Origin: Planctomycetota bacterium
GTDB lineage: Bacteria; Planctomycetota; UBA1135; JACQFD01
Direction of reading: 5' to 3'
Length of the DNA stretch: 64,000 nt
Assembly (NCBI GenBank): GCA_016792805.1
Contig: JAEUHX010000060.1
Coordinates: forward strand, 27,760-91,759
A model generated the notes under the pieces. It saw only the letters and a program-made list of their open reading frames with translations, did no database searches and was not told where the DNA came from. This document shows, in pieces, positions 17,756-27,160 of this stretch (position 1 is the first letter of the stretch; the number at the start of each line of letters is the position of its first letter). A program made the position numbers and the translations under genes.

Positions 17756-19261
17756 GTGACCCTGCTCGACCTCGCCCTCGTCGCCGCCTACCTCGCCTCG
17801 GTTGTGGCGGCGGGAGCCTGGTTCTCGCGTCGGCAGAAGACCACAAAGCAATACTTCACTGGGGGCGGCCATGTGCCATGGTGGGCGGTTGCGGCCTCGA
17901 TCGTGGCGACGGAGACCTCCGCCATCTCCTTCATCTCGGTCCCGGGGGCGGCCTACGCGCGCGGCGGGAATCTCGCGTTCTTACAGCTGGTGATCGGCTA
18001 CCTGCTTGGACGCCTCGTGGTCTCGTGGCTCTTCATCCCGAGCTATTTTCGCGGCGAGCTTCTGACCGTCTATCAGCTTCTCGAGTCGCGGTTCGGCTCC
18101 GGCGTGAAGGGGGCGCTGGCGGCACTTTTTGTTGGAATGCGATGTATTGCTGACGGCGTGAGGCTTCTGCTCACGGCCACCGTTTTGTTTGCAGTCTGGG
18201 ACGCATTCTTCCCGGGGAGCGACCGAGCCATCGCGATCCCATGCTGCGCCGCCGGGCTCGGCGCCGTGATGATCCTGTTCACACTGTGGGGCGGCATGGA
18301 GGCCGTCATTTGGATCGAGGTGGTCCAGCTCGGGGTGTACTTGGCGGGCGCTCTCGCCGCGGCCGCCGTGCTGATTACCAAGATTCCGGGTGGGTTCGAG
18401 GGAGCGATCGAGATCGGGAGCCGATTTGAAAAGTGGTCTTGGCTGCAGACAGCCTGGACGCTCGACCGCTCTGCCGGACACACACTGTGGGCTGGCCTCA
18501 TCGGCGGCTGTTTCCTCACAATGTCGACCCACGGCACCGATCAATACCTCGTACAGCGGTATTTGTGTGTTGAGGGACCGCGCCGAGCGACGGCCGCACT
18601 GCTGGCTTCGGGAGTCGTGGTCTTTCTGCAGTTCGCCATGTTTCTTGGGATCGGCGTGCTGCTCTTTGCACATTTCCGTCCCTTTGAGCAGCCAAGCTAC
18701 GGAACCGGGGCTGCGGCGGCGCCCTTCGCGCGCACCGATGAGGTCTTCCCCGCATTCATCACTCGAGAGCTGCCGCCGGGCATCGGCGGCCTCGTCGTGG
18801 CAGCGATTCTTGCCGCCGCGCTCTCGTCGTCGCTCAATTCCATCGCTGCGACGACGGTGAACGATCTCATTCGCCCTTTGACGGGAATCCGCGACGATCG
18901 ACATGGCCTCCGCCTCTCCAAGGGTATCACCGTTGCCGCTGGGATCGTACAGATCGCCGTCGCCGCGGCGATGTTTCATTCTCAACAATCGGCGCTCGAT
19001 AGCGCCTTGACAGTGGCGTCGATTCTCAATGGCCCCGTCCTCGGCGTCTTTCTCCTCGGAACCTGGACCAAGCGCCCTGGGGCGCTCGCCGCCATCGGTG
19101 GAATCGCCGTGGGCACCGCGGTCGTGTGCCTGGTCTGGCTGCGTCCCGCCTGGTGGCGCGCGGCGTTTGGCGAGCTCGACCTCTTTTGGCCTTGGTATAC
19201 CGCCGTCGGCGCCCTCACGACGCTCGGCGCGGGGACGCTACTCGGGCGCTTCCACCGTTGA
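17756..19261 (+). CDS. Sodium:solute symporter (SSS family)
   Basis: Starts at GTG 17756 (MTLLDLALVAAYLASVVAAG, 501 aa). About 13 membrane helices; family features include YFTGGGHVPWWAVAASIVATETSAISF in the first repeat (shown in parts: FTGGGHVPWW, then ATETSAISF), and GTDQYLVQRY after helix 6. It couples substrate uptake to Na+. The gene sits 29 bp upstream of the NagZ-like gene on the same strand, and the next gene overlaps that one, so all three probably form one operon. By context the substrate is likely GlcNAc, MurNAc or a muropeptide product, but the sequence alone does not specify it. Confidence 0.9.
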   Translation: MTLLDLALVAAYLASVVAAGAWFSRRQKTTKQYFTGGGHVPWWAVAASIVATETSAISFISVPGAAYARGGNLAFLQLVIGYLLGRLVVSWLFIPSYFRGELLTVYQLLESRFGSGVKGALAALFVGMRCIADGVRLLLTATVLFAVWDAFFPGSDRAIAIPCCAAGLGAVMILFTLWGGMEAVIWIEVVQLGVYLAGALAAAAVLITKIPGGFEGAIEIGSRFEKWSWLQTAWTLDRSAGHTLWAGLIGGCFLTMSTHGTDQYLVQRYLCVEGPRRATAALLASGVVVFLQFAMFLGIGVLLFAHFRPFEQPSYGTGAAAAPFARTDEVFPAFITRELPPGIGGLVVAAILAAALSSSLNSIAATTVNDLIRPLTGIRDDRHGLRLSKGITVAAGIVQIAVAAAMFHSQQSALDSALTVASILNGPVLGVFLLGTWTKRPGALAAIGGIAVGTAVVCLVWLRPAWWRAAFGELDLFWPWYTAVGALTTLGAGTLLGRFHR

Positions 19262-19290
19262 ACTCCGACGCCGGAGCGCACAATGGGGCC

Positions 19291-21117
19291 ATGCAACGAA
19301 CTGCCTGGACCCTTCCATGGCTCGCCGCGTGCGCGGTCGCCTTCGCCACGCCCCAAGAGCCCGCCGCGCCGACGGGCGACATCGATGTGGATGAGCTGCT
19401 CGCATCGATGTCGCTGGAAGAGAAAGTCGGCCAGCTATTTGTGATCGGCGCCAACGCGCCCTATTTGCACGAATCGACGCCGGAGCATCGGCGGCTCGTC
19501 CATCTGGTGTCGGATCGCAGAGTCGGCGGGGTGATCTGGTACCGCTCGAAAGTCATGGAGACAGCCGTGTTGGCGGCGAAGCTTCAGGCGATGTCAAAAA
19601 TACCGCTCCTCTTCGCGTGCGACCTCGAGGCCGGCATGGGGATGCGGTTCGACGACACGAGCTGGGCTCCGAGCGCGATGGCCGTCGCCGCGACGGGCGA
19701 GCCGAGCCTCGCGGAGAGGCTCGGGCGCGCCACGGCGGAGGAGGCGCGGGCGCTCGGAATCCAACAAATCTACGCTCCCGTGGCGGACGTGAATATCAAT
19801 GCCGAGAATCCGGTCATCAATACTCGAAGCTTCGGGGAGGACCCCAAGCAAGTCGCGCGATTTGTGATCGCGTTCTCTCGCGGAATCGAGCAGGGGGGCG
19901 GTCTCGCGACGCTCAAGCATTTCCCGGGGCATGGCGACACGGCCGTTGACTCGCACCGCGCGCTTCCGGTTCTGCGCGTCGACCGAACTCGGCTCGACGC
20001 CGTGGAACTCGCGCCGTTCCGCGAGGCGTTCCTCTCGGGCTGGGGGCGTTCTGTGATGGTCGCCCATCTTGCGGTGCCGGTGCTCGACGATACTCCGGCG
20101 CCGCTGCGGGCCGACGGCAAGAAAATGCAATATCAAGATTCGGAGCACTCGAGTGAGATCTCCGAAGCGGAGCGAGAGAAGCGCGGCACGCTTCCCGCGA
20201 CGGTCTCTCCGAAGATCACTACCGATCTGCTTCGAAAGCAGATGCTTTTCGATGGGCTCGTCGTCACCGATGCGCTCGACATGGGCGGGCTCGCCGACCA
20301 TTTCGATCCGGCGGAAGGGGCGATTCATGCACTTCTCGCGGGCGCCGACATTCTCCTCAAATCCGATGATCCCGACGCATCCATCGACGGAATTGTGAAC
20401 GCCGTCAAGTCGGGCCGCGTGGCGCAGGCAGCGCTCGACGCCTCGGTGAGGCGCATTCTCCGAGAGAAAGCGCGGCTCGAGCTGTTCAATCCTGAGAAGG
20501 CGATGCCGGATTTGTTGAACATTTCGAAGCAGGTCGGGCGCCCAGAGACGGACGCGCTCTACGGCGAGATCGCGCGGCGATCCCTCACGCTGGTTCGCGA
20601 GGCTCCGGGTTCGATCCCGCTCGATCCAGCGGCGCGCCTTCTCCATGTGACGGCGTGCGACGACACGACGAGCACGGCGTCAGTGCTGCAGGCTGCCCTC
20701 GCGAAGCGCTCCAAAGGGGGCGCCCGCGCGCTGCGTCTCGATCCGCGCACAGGCGAAGAAGAGGCGGCCCGAGCCGTGGGGCTCGCCAAGAGCTCCGACA
20801 TCATTGTGCTTTCGCTCACGATGCGCACGCGCTCGGGCTCCGGGAAAATTGAAGTTCCGAAGGCGGTGCAATCGGCGCTCGACGGGATTCTCGCCTGCGG
20901 GAAGCCGGTCGTGGCGGTGTCGCTCGGCAGCCCTTACCTCATTCGTGATCTCAAGAATCTTCCTACATATCTTGCGTCGTACTCAGGCTGCGACGCCTCG
21001 CAGCGCGCCGTGGCCGCAGCGCTCTATGGTGAGGCTGCGATCCAGGGCACGCTCCCCGTCACCATTCCTGGGATTGCAAAGATCGGGGAAGGGATCCGTA
21101 GGGAGCGCCAGCGTTGA
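19291..21117 (+). CDS. nagZ: Exported GH3 beta-N-acetylhexosaminidase (NagZ-like)
   Basis: Starts at ATG 19291 (608 aa) with a short signal peptide (LPWLAACAVAFA). The GH3 TIM barrel shows KHFPGHGDT at 209-217 and DSH at 220-222, the acid/base His loop diagnostic of NagZ-type hexosaminidases, and the nucleophile Asp in VVTDALDMGG at about 327. A C-terminal alpha/beta domain follows (SLTLVREA to the end), as in longer Gram-positive/Bacteroidota-type enzymes. It should remove GlcNAc from GlcNAc-MurNAc fragments outside the cytoplasm. A 30-residue insert, acidic and polar, at about 273-300 is atypical. Its stop overlaps the next start (TTGA). Confidence 0.92.
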   Translation: MQRTAWTLPWLAACAVAFATPQEPAAPTGDIDVDELLASMSLEEKVGQLFVIGANAPYLHESTPEHRRLVHLVSDRRVGGVIWYRSKVMETAVLAAKLQAMSKIPLLFACDLEAGMGMRFDDTSWAPSAMAVAATGEPSLAERLGRATAEEARALGIQQIYAPVADVNINAENPVINTRSFGEDPKQVARFVIAFSRGIEQGGGLATLKHFPGHGDTAVDSHRALPVLRVDRTRLDAVELAPFREAFLSGWGRSVMVAHLAVPVLDDTPAPLRADGKKMQYQDSEHSSEISEAEREKRGTLPATVSPKITTDLLRKQMLFDGLVVTDALDMGGLADHFDPAEGAIHALLAGADILLKSDDPDASIDGIVNAVKSGRVAQAALDASVRRILREKARLELFNPEKAMPDLLNISKQVGRPETDALYGEIARRSLTLVREAPGSIPLDPAARLLHVTACDDTTSTASVLQAALAKRSKGGARALRLDPRTGEEEAARAVGLAKSSDIIVLSLTMRTRSGSGKIEVPKAVQSALDGILACGKPVVAVSLGSPYLIRDLKNLPTYLASYSGCDASQRAVAAALYGEAAIQGTLPVTIPGIAKIGEGIRRERQR

Positions 21118-23531
21118 ATCTCACCGCGGTTTTTTTTGTCATCTCCACCCTGCAGGCGCAGGATCTGCGGGACGCGACGGCGCCGGAGGCGCAACGGGCC
21201 GCCGGGTTCGATCCGCAGCGGCTCGCGCGCGTCTCCGACGCGGTGCGCGCGGCCGTCGAGTCCGGGGCAGCTCCCGGCGCGGTGGTGATGGCGGGCCGCG
21301 GTCGAGATGTGGTCTTGCAGGCGGCCTTCGGGCTCCGCTCGATCGAACCGCGTGAGGTGATGACAGCCGACACGATCTTTGATCTTGCGTCCCTTACCAA
21401 GGTGGTCTGCACCGCTCCCCTCGTGATGTCGTTCGTCGACGAGGGGAGGCTTCGGGTGCAGGACAAGGTGGCACGCCACTGGCCCGAGTTCGCGCGAGCT
21501 GGCGGGGGCCGCGAGTCGATTACCCTCGAGCAGTGCTTGACGCATCGCGCGGGATTCGCGGCGGACGACCCGCTGGATCTGTATCGCGGCGGCAAGGAGA
21601 CCATCTTCGATGCGAAGAATGCACAGAAACTCGCGCGGGTGCCAGGCTCGGAGTTCACCTATTCCGACGTCGGATTCGAGGTGCTCGGCGAGGTGCTCGA
21701 GCGGATCGGTGGCAAGCCGCTCGAGCGGCTCTTTGCCGAGCGCATCGCCGAGCCGCTCGGTCTTCGATCGTTGAGCTTTCGCCGGCTCTCGCAGCCGGCC
21801 CCGTTTGACCTCGGCCGAGTTGCTCCAAGCGAGGTGATCGGCGGAGCGCCGCGCCGCGGAGAAGTGCACGATCCGCGCGCGCACGCGCTCGATGGAGTCG
21901 CTGGCCACGCGGGGCTCTTCGGCACGGCCGGCGACCTGGCGCGGTTCGTCAGCTGCCTTATGTACGGCGGCGCCCCGCTTCTCTCTCCGGCCAGCACGGC
22001 GGCCATGGCAAAGCCCATATATCAGGGCGACGCCGTGCTTCGCGGCCTCGGGTGGGATCTTACTTCTCCGTTTTCGATCCGCGGGGATCTGTTCCCTCTC
22101 GGCTCGTTCGGGCACACGGGATTCACCGGCACTTCGATCTGGATCGAGCCCGAGACGAAGACATTTGTGATCCTGCTTGCGAATCCGCTGCTTCTCGAGA
22201 AAGGGACAGTGGTGCCGCTGCGGCCGCGCATCTCGAACTTGGTGGCTGCGGCGCTCGCCGACGTCGACCTTTCGCGCTGGCGCGCGCTCGAGGAGCCGAT
22301 ATTACAGATGTTGGCTCTCGCGCGCGGTGCGGCGGCTCGAGCCTCCGAGGCCACTTCGAGGCCGACCTCGAAGCCTGCCGTGGCTCTCGCCGAAGTGCGA
22401 GCGGGCGTCGATGTGCTGGAGAAAAGTGGGTTCGCCGCCGTCGCCGGCAAGCGCATCGCTCTGCTCACCAATCCCACGGGCACCGCGGCCGATGGCCGAT
22501 CGACGATCGACCTGCTCTGCTCGCCAGCCGCGCGCGCCGCAGGCGTCACGCTGGTACGGCTTTTCTCCCCGGAGCACGGCATCCGCGCTGACGCCGATGA
22601 CACCGTCGCAGACTCGGTGGACGCGAAGTCCGGGCTTCCCGTCCGCTCCCTTTATGGCGAGAGCCGCCGGCCCTCGCCGAGCGATCTCGAGGGGCTCGAT
22701 GCCGTCGTCGTAGATCTGCAGGACGTCGGCTGCCGCTTCTACACCTACCTCGCGGCAGTCGGATATGTGATGGAGGAGTGCGCGAAGGCGAAAGTTGCAG
22801 TTGTCGTGCTGGACCGGCCGAATCCGATCCGAGCCGATCGCGCCGAGGGGCCGATTGTGGAAGCGGCGGAGAATGAATATGTGGCTTACCACAGGGTCCC
22901 GATTCGGACGGGTCTCACCATGGGGGAGCACGCGAAGCTCGTGCGCGCCGAGCGCGGGATCGACGTCGACCTGCGGGTTGTTCCGCTCGAAGGCTACCGG
23001 CGCTCCCAATGGTTTGATGAGACGGGGTTTTTATGGATTTCTCCTTCGCCCAACCTTCGAACGCTCCAGGCCGCCACGCTCTACCCCGGAGTCTGCCTCC
23101 TCGAGATGACGAATGTGTCAGTCGGGCGCGGCACCGAGACGCCGTTTGAGATCCTCGGCGCTCCATGGATCGACGGACGCGCCCTCGCCGAGACGCTTCG
23201 AAGGCGCAGGCTTCCCGGGATCGGATTCGTACCGGTGAAGTTTACTCCTTCGGCTTCGGCCTTCGCGGGACAGACTTGCGGCGGAGTTCGGTTGATGATC
23301 ACGGATCGAGATGCGCTGCGCCCCGTTGAGCTCGGATTCGAGATCGCCTGCGCACTTCGAGACCGCTATCCCGATTTGTGGAAGTTCGACAAGATGAGCA
23401 CGCTTCTCGCTCACCCGACGCTGCTCGCGAAGTTCCGCGCGGGCGCATCGGTGGCGGACCTCGCCCGAAGCTGGAGCGCCGACTTGGCGGACTTTGAGTC
23501 GCGGGCGCGCGCCTTCCGAATCTATCCGTAA
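21114..23531 (+). CDS. AmiE-type serine hydrolase fused to NamZ exo-muramidase (DUF1343/GH171)
   Basis: Starts at TTG 21114 overlapping the nagZ stop; the leader (LTAVFFVISTLQAQ) is a short signal peptide. Residues about 30-410 are a class C beta-lactamase-fold hydrolase with SLTK at 93-96, YSDVG at 183-187 and FGHTGFTG near 338-345. In Bacillus the homologous AmiE is an N-acetylmuramyl-L-alanine amidase encoded beside nagZ and namZ. Residues about 430-805 are the NamZ/DUF1343 domain (LLTNPTG, LFSPEHGIR, DLQDVGCRFYTY, DRPNP), which releases MurNAc from non-reducing ends. The fusion would put amidase and exo-muramidase in one 805-residue exported protein. The Ala/Ser/Pro stretch ATSRPTSKPAVA at about 415-426 is the interdomain linker. 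Confidence 0.88.
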   Translation: MNLTAVFFVISTLQAQDLRDATAPEAQRAAGFDPQRLARVSDAVRAAVESGAAPGAVVMAGRGRDVVLQAAFGLRSIEPREVMTADTIFDLASLTKVVCTAPLVMSFVDEGRLRVQDKVARHWPEFARAGGGRESITLEQCLTHRAGFAADDPLDLYRGGKETIFDAKNAQKLARVPGSEFTYSDVGFEVLGEVLERIGGKPLERLFAERIAEPLGLRSLSFRRLSQPAPFDLGRVAPSEVIGGAPRRGEVHDPRAHALDGVAGHAGLFGTAGDLARFVSCLMYGGAPLLSPASTAAMAKPIYQGDAVLRGLGWDLTSPFSIRGDLFPLGSFGHTGFTGTSIWIEPETKTFVILLANPLLLEKGTVVPLRPRISNLVAAALADVDLSRWRALEEPILQMLALARGAAARASEATSRPTSKPAVALAEVRAGVDVLEKSGFAAVAGKRIALLTNPTGTAADGRSTIDLLCSPAARAAGVTLVRLFSPEHGIRADADDTVADSVDAKSGLPVRSLYGESRRPSPSDLEGLDAVVVDLQDVGCRFYTYLAAVGYVMEECAKAKVAVVVLDRPNPIRADRAEGPIVEAAENEYVAYHRVPIRTGLTMGEHAKLVRAERGIDVDLRVVPLEGYRRSQWFDETGFLWISPSPNLRTLQAATLYPGVCLLEMTNVSVGRGTETPFEILGAPWIDGRALAETLRRRRLPGIGFVPVKFTPSASAFAGQTCGGVRLMITDRDALRPVELGFEIACALRDRYPDLWKFDKMSTLLAHPTLLAKFRAGASVADLARSWSADLADFESRARAFRIYP

Positions 23532-23558
23532 TTTTCCCGGGGAGCCCCTGCGGCGCCG

Positions 23559-24137
23559 CTACGCAGCGGCCTCGCCGCCGAGCGACGCCGGAAGCGACTC
23601 CCGCAGGCGCCGAAGGCCGTTGCGCGTGCGCCCCTTGACCGTTCCCAACGGCCAGCCGGTTTTTATTGCAATCTCCGTCTGTGAGAGCCCCTCAAAATAG
23701 GCGAGCTCCAGCACGCGCCGCTCGTCGGGCGGAAGCGTCGAGAGCGCGCTTGCGATGCGCGCGCGCGCGTCCTCCGACGTGGCGAAATCGATGGGAGGCG
23801 CGTGCTCGATGGCCAATCCGCCAGCGTCCTCCTCCGTCGGCGCGGCTGGCCGCGCGCGGTGGTAGCGGAGCCGATCGATCGACGCAGTGCGCGCAAGAGT
23901 CAACAAATAGCCTATCAGCGAGCCTCGCTCCGGATCGAACTGCGCCGCCCGCTTCCAGAGCGAAAGAAACACTTCCTGCATCACCTCCTCCGCCTCCGCG
24001 ACATTTCCCACAATTCGCTGGGCGAGGCCGAAGACCATGCGCCCATATTCGTCGTAGGCGCGCCCAAAGGCGTCCTCGTCGCCCGCTGCAATGGCGGCTA
24101 CAAGGGCGGCATCGGCCTCACGGCGTTGGGACTGCAT
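23559..24137 (-). CDS. ECF-type sigma-70 family sigma factor
   Basis: I start at ATG 24137 (192 aa); a GTG at 24206 would add 23 basic residues, and neither has a good ribosome-binding site. Sigma-2 (YDEYGRMVFGLAQRIVG, then EEVMQEVFLSLW) and sigma-4 (LPPDERRVLELAYFEGLS, then GTVKGRTRNGLRRLRESL) are complete; there is no sigma-3. No anti-sigma gene is next to it: the gene is convergent with the AmiE-NamZ gene and follows a TPR gene on its own strand. It may be regulated transcriptionally or by a distant anti-sigma factor. Confidence 0.9.
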   Translation of the reverse strand: MQSQRREADAALVAAIAAGDEDAFGRAYDEYGRMVFGLAQRIVGNVAEAEEVMQEVFLSLWKRAAQFDPERGSLIGYLLTLARTASIDRLRYHRARPAAPTEEDAGGLAIEHAPPIDFATSEDARARIASALSTLPPDERRVLELAYFEGLSQTEIAIKTGWPLGTVKGRTRNGLRRLRESLPASLGGEAAA

Positions 24138-24298
24138 CGGCTGTAGCTGGGCGATCCTTTGGAGGAGCGACCGCACTTTGCCGGGTGCAGCTTTCGAAAG
24201 AAACACGTGGAGCGAATTCAGGGGGACGCAGCGAGCGATCGAAGCGCGATGGGATTCGAGGCCGTTCTCGGAGCACTTCGAGCGCAGACCGTCGAAGT

Positions 24299-25528
24299 TC
24301 AGCCGGTGCGCCGAAGCCGCGCGTCGAGCGCCACCGCGCGCGCGAGGTCGGTCGGCGGCAGCGCGGCTCTTCTCTCGAGCGCCGCCCGGAGCTGTTCTCT
24401 GGCGACCGCGGGATTGCCGCAGGCCGCTTCGATCTCCGCCGAATGGACGAGAAGTCGCGGATCGCGCGAGCCCGTGCGCAACGCCTGCGCCATCGAGATT
24501 CGAGCCTCTTCCGCGCGCCCCGCGAAGAATTGTGCACGAGCGAGCCGATCGAGCGTTTGAATGTCGCGGCGCCGGTTCGCGTCGCGCTCCGCCAGCGCGA
24601 GAGCCTCGGTCGTCGCGCCGGGGACCATGAGCAGCAGCTCCACCAGGTGGTGCAGTTCGTTGCCACCGGCGTCGAGCTCGGCCTGCTCCAATCGGCGTGC
24701 GGCTTCGAGCCGCGGACGGGCTTCATCGAGTTTGCCCTCGGCCAGGGACATCGCGCCAAGGAGGGCCAGCGCGTCGGGATCGCCCGCACCGTCGGCGAGC
24801 GGCGCGAGCTCGCGCTGGGCCGCAGCCTGGTCGCCGGCGGCCCAATGAATGCGAGCCGACAGGATCCGAGCCGGCTTGGCGTTCGGCGCAAGGGCGAGGG
24901 CATGGTCGACGCTGGCGCGCGCCTCGGCGAGCTCCCCGATGCCGAGCTGCTCCGTGGCAAGTTGTGTAAGGAACCATGCGCGCTCGTCGCCGCGGGCTGT
25001 ACCTGCCGATGCATCGCGCAGCAGCTCCGCGGCGCCCTCCCCATCTCCGTGGAGTGAATGGAGGTAGGCGGCCCGGGCGAGCGCTCCGGGGCTCGGTCGC
25101 ACATCGAGCATCGCCTGGCACGAAGCGAGAGCCTCCTCGTAGCGGCCGAGTTCGACAAACGCGTCAGTCAGCACGCCATGGGGCAAGGCCGAGTCAGGAG
25201 AGATCGCCAGCGCCCGCTTTGCTTCCTCGATCGCCTCTTCGAAGCGATGCTCTCCTGCGAGGATGACGCTCAAGTAGGCGCGCGCTTCATAACTTTGCGG
25301 ATCGAGCTGGAGGGCGGCGCGCGCGGCGGCCTCGGCGTCGACGTACGCCGCGTGGTCCTGGTCGAGCCGGCCGCGCTCCATGAGTGCACGCGCTTGAGAC
25401 AGAAGCGCGCGCCCGCTGGCCGCCGGCTGCCGTGCCGACCCGGCATCGGTGCGCAGCGAGAACTGGGCCGCCAAAGATATAGAAATTGCCAGAGCGGCGG
25501 CAGCGATCGACCCGTGGGATGCTCTCAT
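24299..25528 (-). CDS. Exported TPR protein downstream of DUF4331
   Basis: 409 aa from the annotated start at 25528. An N-terminal hydrophobic segment (GSIAAAALAISISLAAQFS) is a signal peptide or anchor, followed by about eight TPR-like repeats (YEARAYLSVILAGEHRFEEA, and SALPHGVLTDAFVELGRYEE). It starts 13 bp after the DUF4331 stop, so the two are cotranscribed. DUF4331 genes are often followed by such TPR genes, but the shared function is unknown. Probably a protein-interaction scaffold outside the cytoplasm. Confidence 0.87.
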   Translation of the reverse strand: MRASHGSIAAAALAISISLAAQFSLRTDAGSARQPAASGRALLSQARALMERGRLDQDHAAYVDAEAAARAALQLDPQSYEARAYLSVILAGEHRFEEAIEEAKRALAISPDSALPHGVLTDAFVELGRYEEALASCQAMLDVRPSPGALARAAYLHSLHGDGEGAAELLRDASAGTARGDERAWFLTQLATEQLGIGELAEARASVDHALALAPNAKPARILSARIHWAAGDQAAAQRELAPLADGAGDPDALALLGAMSLAEGKLDEARPRLEAARRLEQAELDAGGNELHHLVELLLMVPGATTEALALAERDANRRRDIQTLDRLARAQFFAGRAEEARISMAQALRTGSRDPRLLVHSAEIEAACGNPAVAREQLRAALERRAALPPTDLARAVALDARLRRTG

Positions 25529-25541
25529 GCTGTTAAGCTAC

Positions 25542-26954
25542 TTATCGAGCGCTGTGGAGATTGGCGAACCCCTCGTGGGGCACCGCGAGGAACGGGAACG
25601 TCTGCGGGATCGGCTTGTCGTTGGCGTCGACTCCGTCTCCCAAAATATTGTTAGGAGAAATATTGAATGGCGTCGCGCCGGTGCCGTCCTTGAAAAGCAC
25701 TCCCGCCACGGCGCGAAGCTCGATGTCGACCACGTCGTCGGTGATGCGCCGCCCGTTGGGGAAGCCGGAGAGGTCGTTCCCGAGCACTCCAAAGCGGCTG
25801 TAGCCGGCGTCTCCTTCCTTCACGGGCGGAATAGTGACATTGAGCCGAATCATCTCTGCGGGCTTCACGCCTGCCGGCTGATTCAACCCCTGCACGCCCG
25901 TGAGGAACACTGCCACGAGATCCGCGCGGTCGGTCACCGGCGCGGTCAGCGCCGGACCGTAGAGCGCCGTGAGCAGTGAGGCCACTTCGTTGGTGGTGAC
26001 GTACTGTAAGAACTGCGCGTCGTCCTTCGGATGCGAGCCGTTGAACTTGTCTTTGTCCTTAAGGGGGATCACGACCTCGTTCACGAGCGGCATGCCAAGC
26101 CGCGAGACCTGCACGCGCGCTCCTGTCTCTTTCTTGAGATTCTTCCCCTTCGACGCGAGGACGCGGACCTTCGGCCGCGAGTTCGACGCCCAGCAGCCGA
26201 GCACCGGCTCCGCCGTTTCCAGCTTCGTCTTCCCGTCTTTTGTGAGTCTCGCAATTGGAATCTCCATGGCGCATGCGTGGGTGTTGTAACCAAACACGCC
26301 GTCCTTCCCGCCGCCCATGTTGCCGAAGCCGCTTCGGATCGTGAGGCGATCGAAGATCGCGCCGAGGTCGACATAGAATGGGTCGTCGACCGGGCCGGCG
26401 AAAACGCGATATTGATTGGGAAGCGTGGTGATCGCCGCCTGCATCAGATTCGCATAATTGGGCGTTGACGTGGGTCCAATGTTCGGCGGCGCAACGGGAA
26501 TGGGCTCAGTATTGAGTTTCGTCTCCTTCTTGCCCGCAAGCTTCTCGAAGACGTCGTAGCTCTGACGCACGTTGTAATCGGAGTCGATCAGGCTCGAGAT
26601 GGGGCCCGTGGCAACGAGGAACGTGTTGGGGTTCACGACCGTGGTTCTGAACCGGAACGAATAGGTAATATCTTCGAGCGAGTCGCCGTCGTTGTCGAAG
26701 TGGATGTCGTAGCGGACGTTCTCGTCGAACTTATTGAAATTGGGTCCGCCCGCGGGCTCCTCCAGGGGGATCGAGTTCCAGACGACGACCACGCGGTCGG
26801 GATTCTCCGGGCTCACAAAAAAGTAGGTATCTGTGTTGTCCGCCGCCGGGTCGTCGGAGATGAGCGGCGCTTCCCGGTGGCTTGAGAAGTACGCATATCC
26901 GGCAGTACCTGCCGCGGCGACAACAATTCCACTCACGAAGGCTGCAGTGCGCAT
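25542..26954 (-). CDS. DUF4331 exported protein
   Basis: I start at ATG 26954 (470 aa); ATG 26972 adds six residues and is equally possible. A signal-anchor (TAAFVSGIVVAAAGTAGYAY) is followed by the family hallmark SSHREAPLISDDPAADNTD at about 22-40 and NTDTYFFVSP. The fold is predicted to be beta-rich. Other hallmarks are HFDNDGD, the long central block with GGGKDGVFGYNTHACAMEIP and the C-terminal FPFLAVPHEGF. No enzymatic role is known. It leads an operon with the TPR gene and perhaps the sigma factor. Confidence 0.88.
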   Translation of the reverse strand: MRTAAFVSGIVVAAAGTAGYAYFSSHREAPLISDDPAADNTDTYFFVSPENPDRVVVVWNSIPLEEPAGGPNFNKFDENVRYDIHFDNDGDSLEDITYSFRFRTTVVNPNTFLVATGPISSLIDSDYNVRQSYDVFEKLAGKKETKLNTEPIPVAPPNIGPTSTPNYANLMQAAITTLPNQYRVFAGPVDDPFYVDLGAIFDRLTIRSGFGNMGGGKDGVFGYNTHACAMEIPIARLTKDGKTKLETAEPVLGCWASNSRPKVRVLASKGKNLKKETGARVQVSRLGMPLVNEVVIPLKDKDKFNGSHPKDDAQFLQYVTTNEVASLLTALYGPALTAPVTDRADLVAVFLTGVQGLNQPAGVKPAEMIRLNVTIPPVKEGDAGYSRFGVLGNDLSGFPNGRRITDDVVDIELRAVAGVLFKDGTGATPFNISPNNILGDGVDANDKPIPQTFPFLAVPHEGFANLHSAR

Positions 26955-27160
26955 GGAGGAAGCTCTCGGCATCGAGGCGCGAGCGATGGAATTCGGAAGC
27001 AGAGCGAGCCTCGGCAAGGCGCGAGGCGAGCGACGGAGGACTCTTCGAATCCCCGACTCCTCCGGATGTCCGCGCGCGGATTCCCCACCTTGCAGCAACC
27101 GCAGCCGTGGGGGATCCTCAAGACACCTCCTCCTCTCTTCTGCCAGTGGTACTCCCGTCG

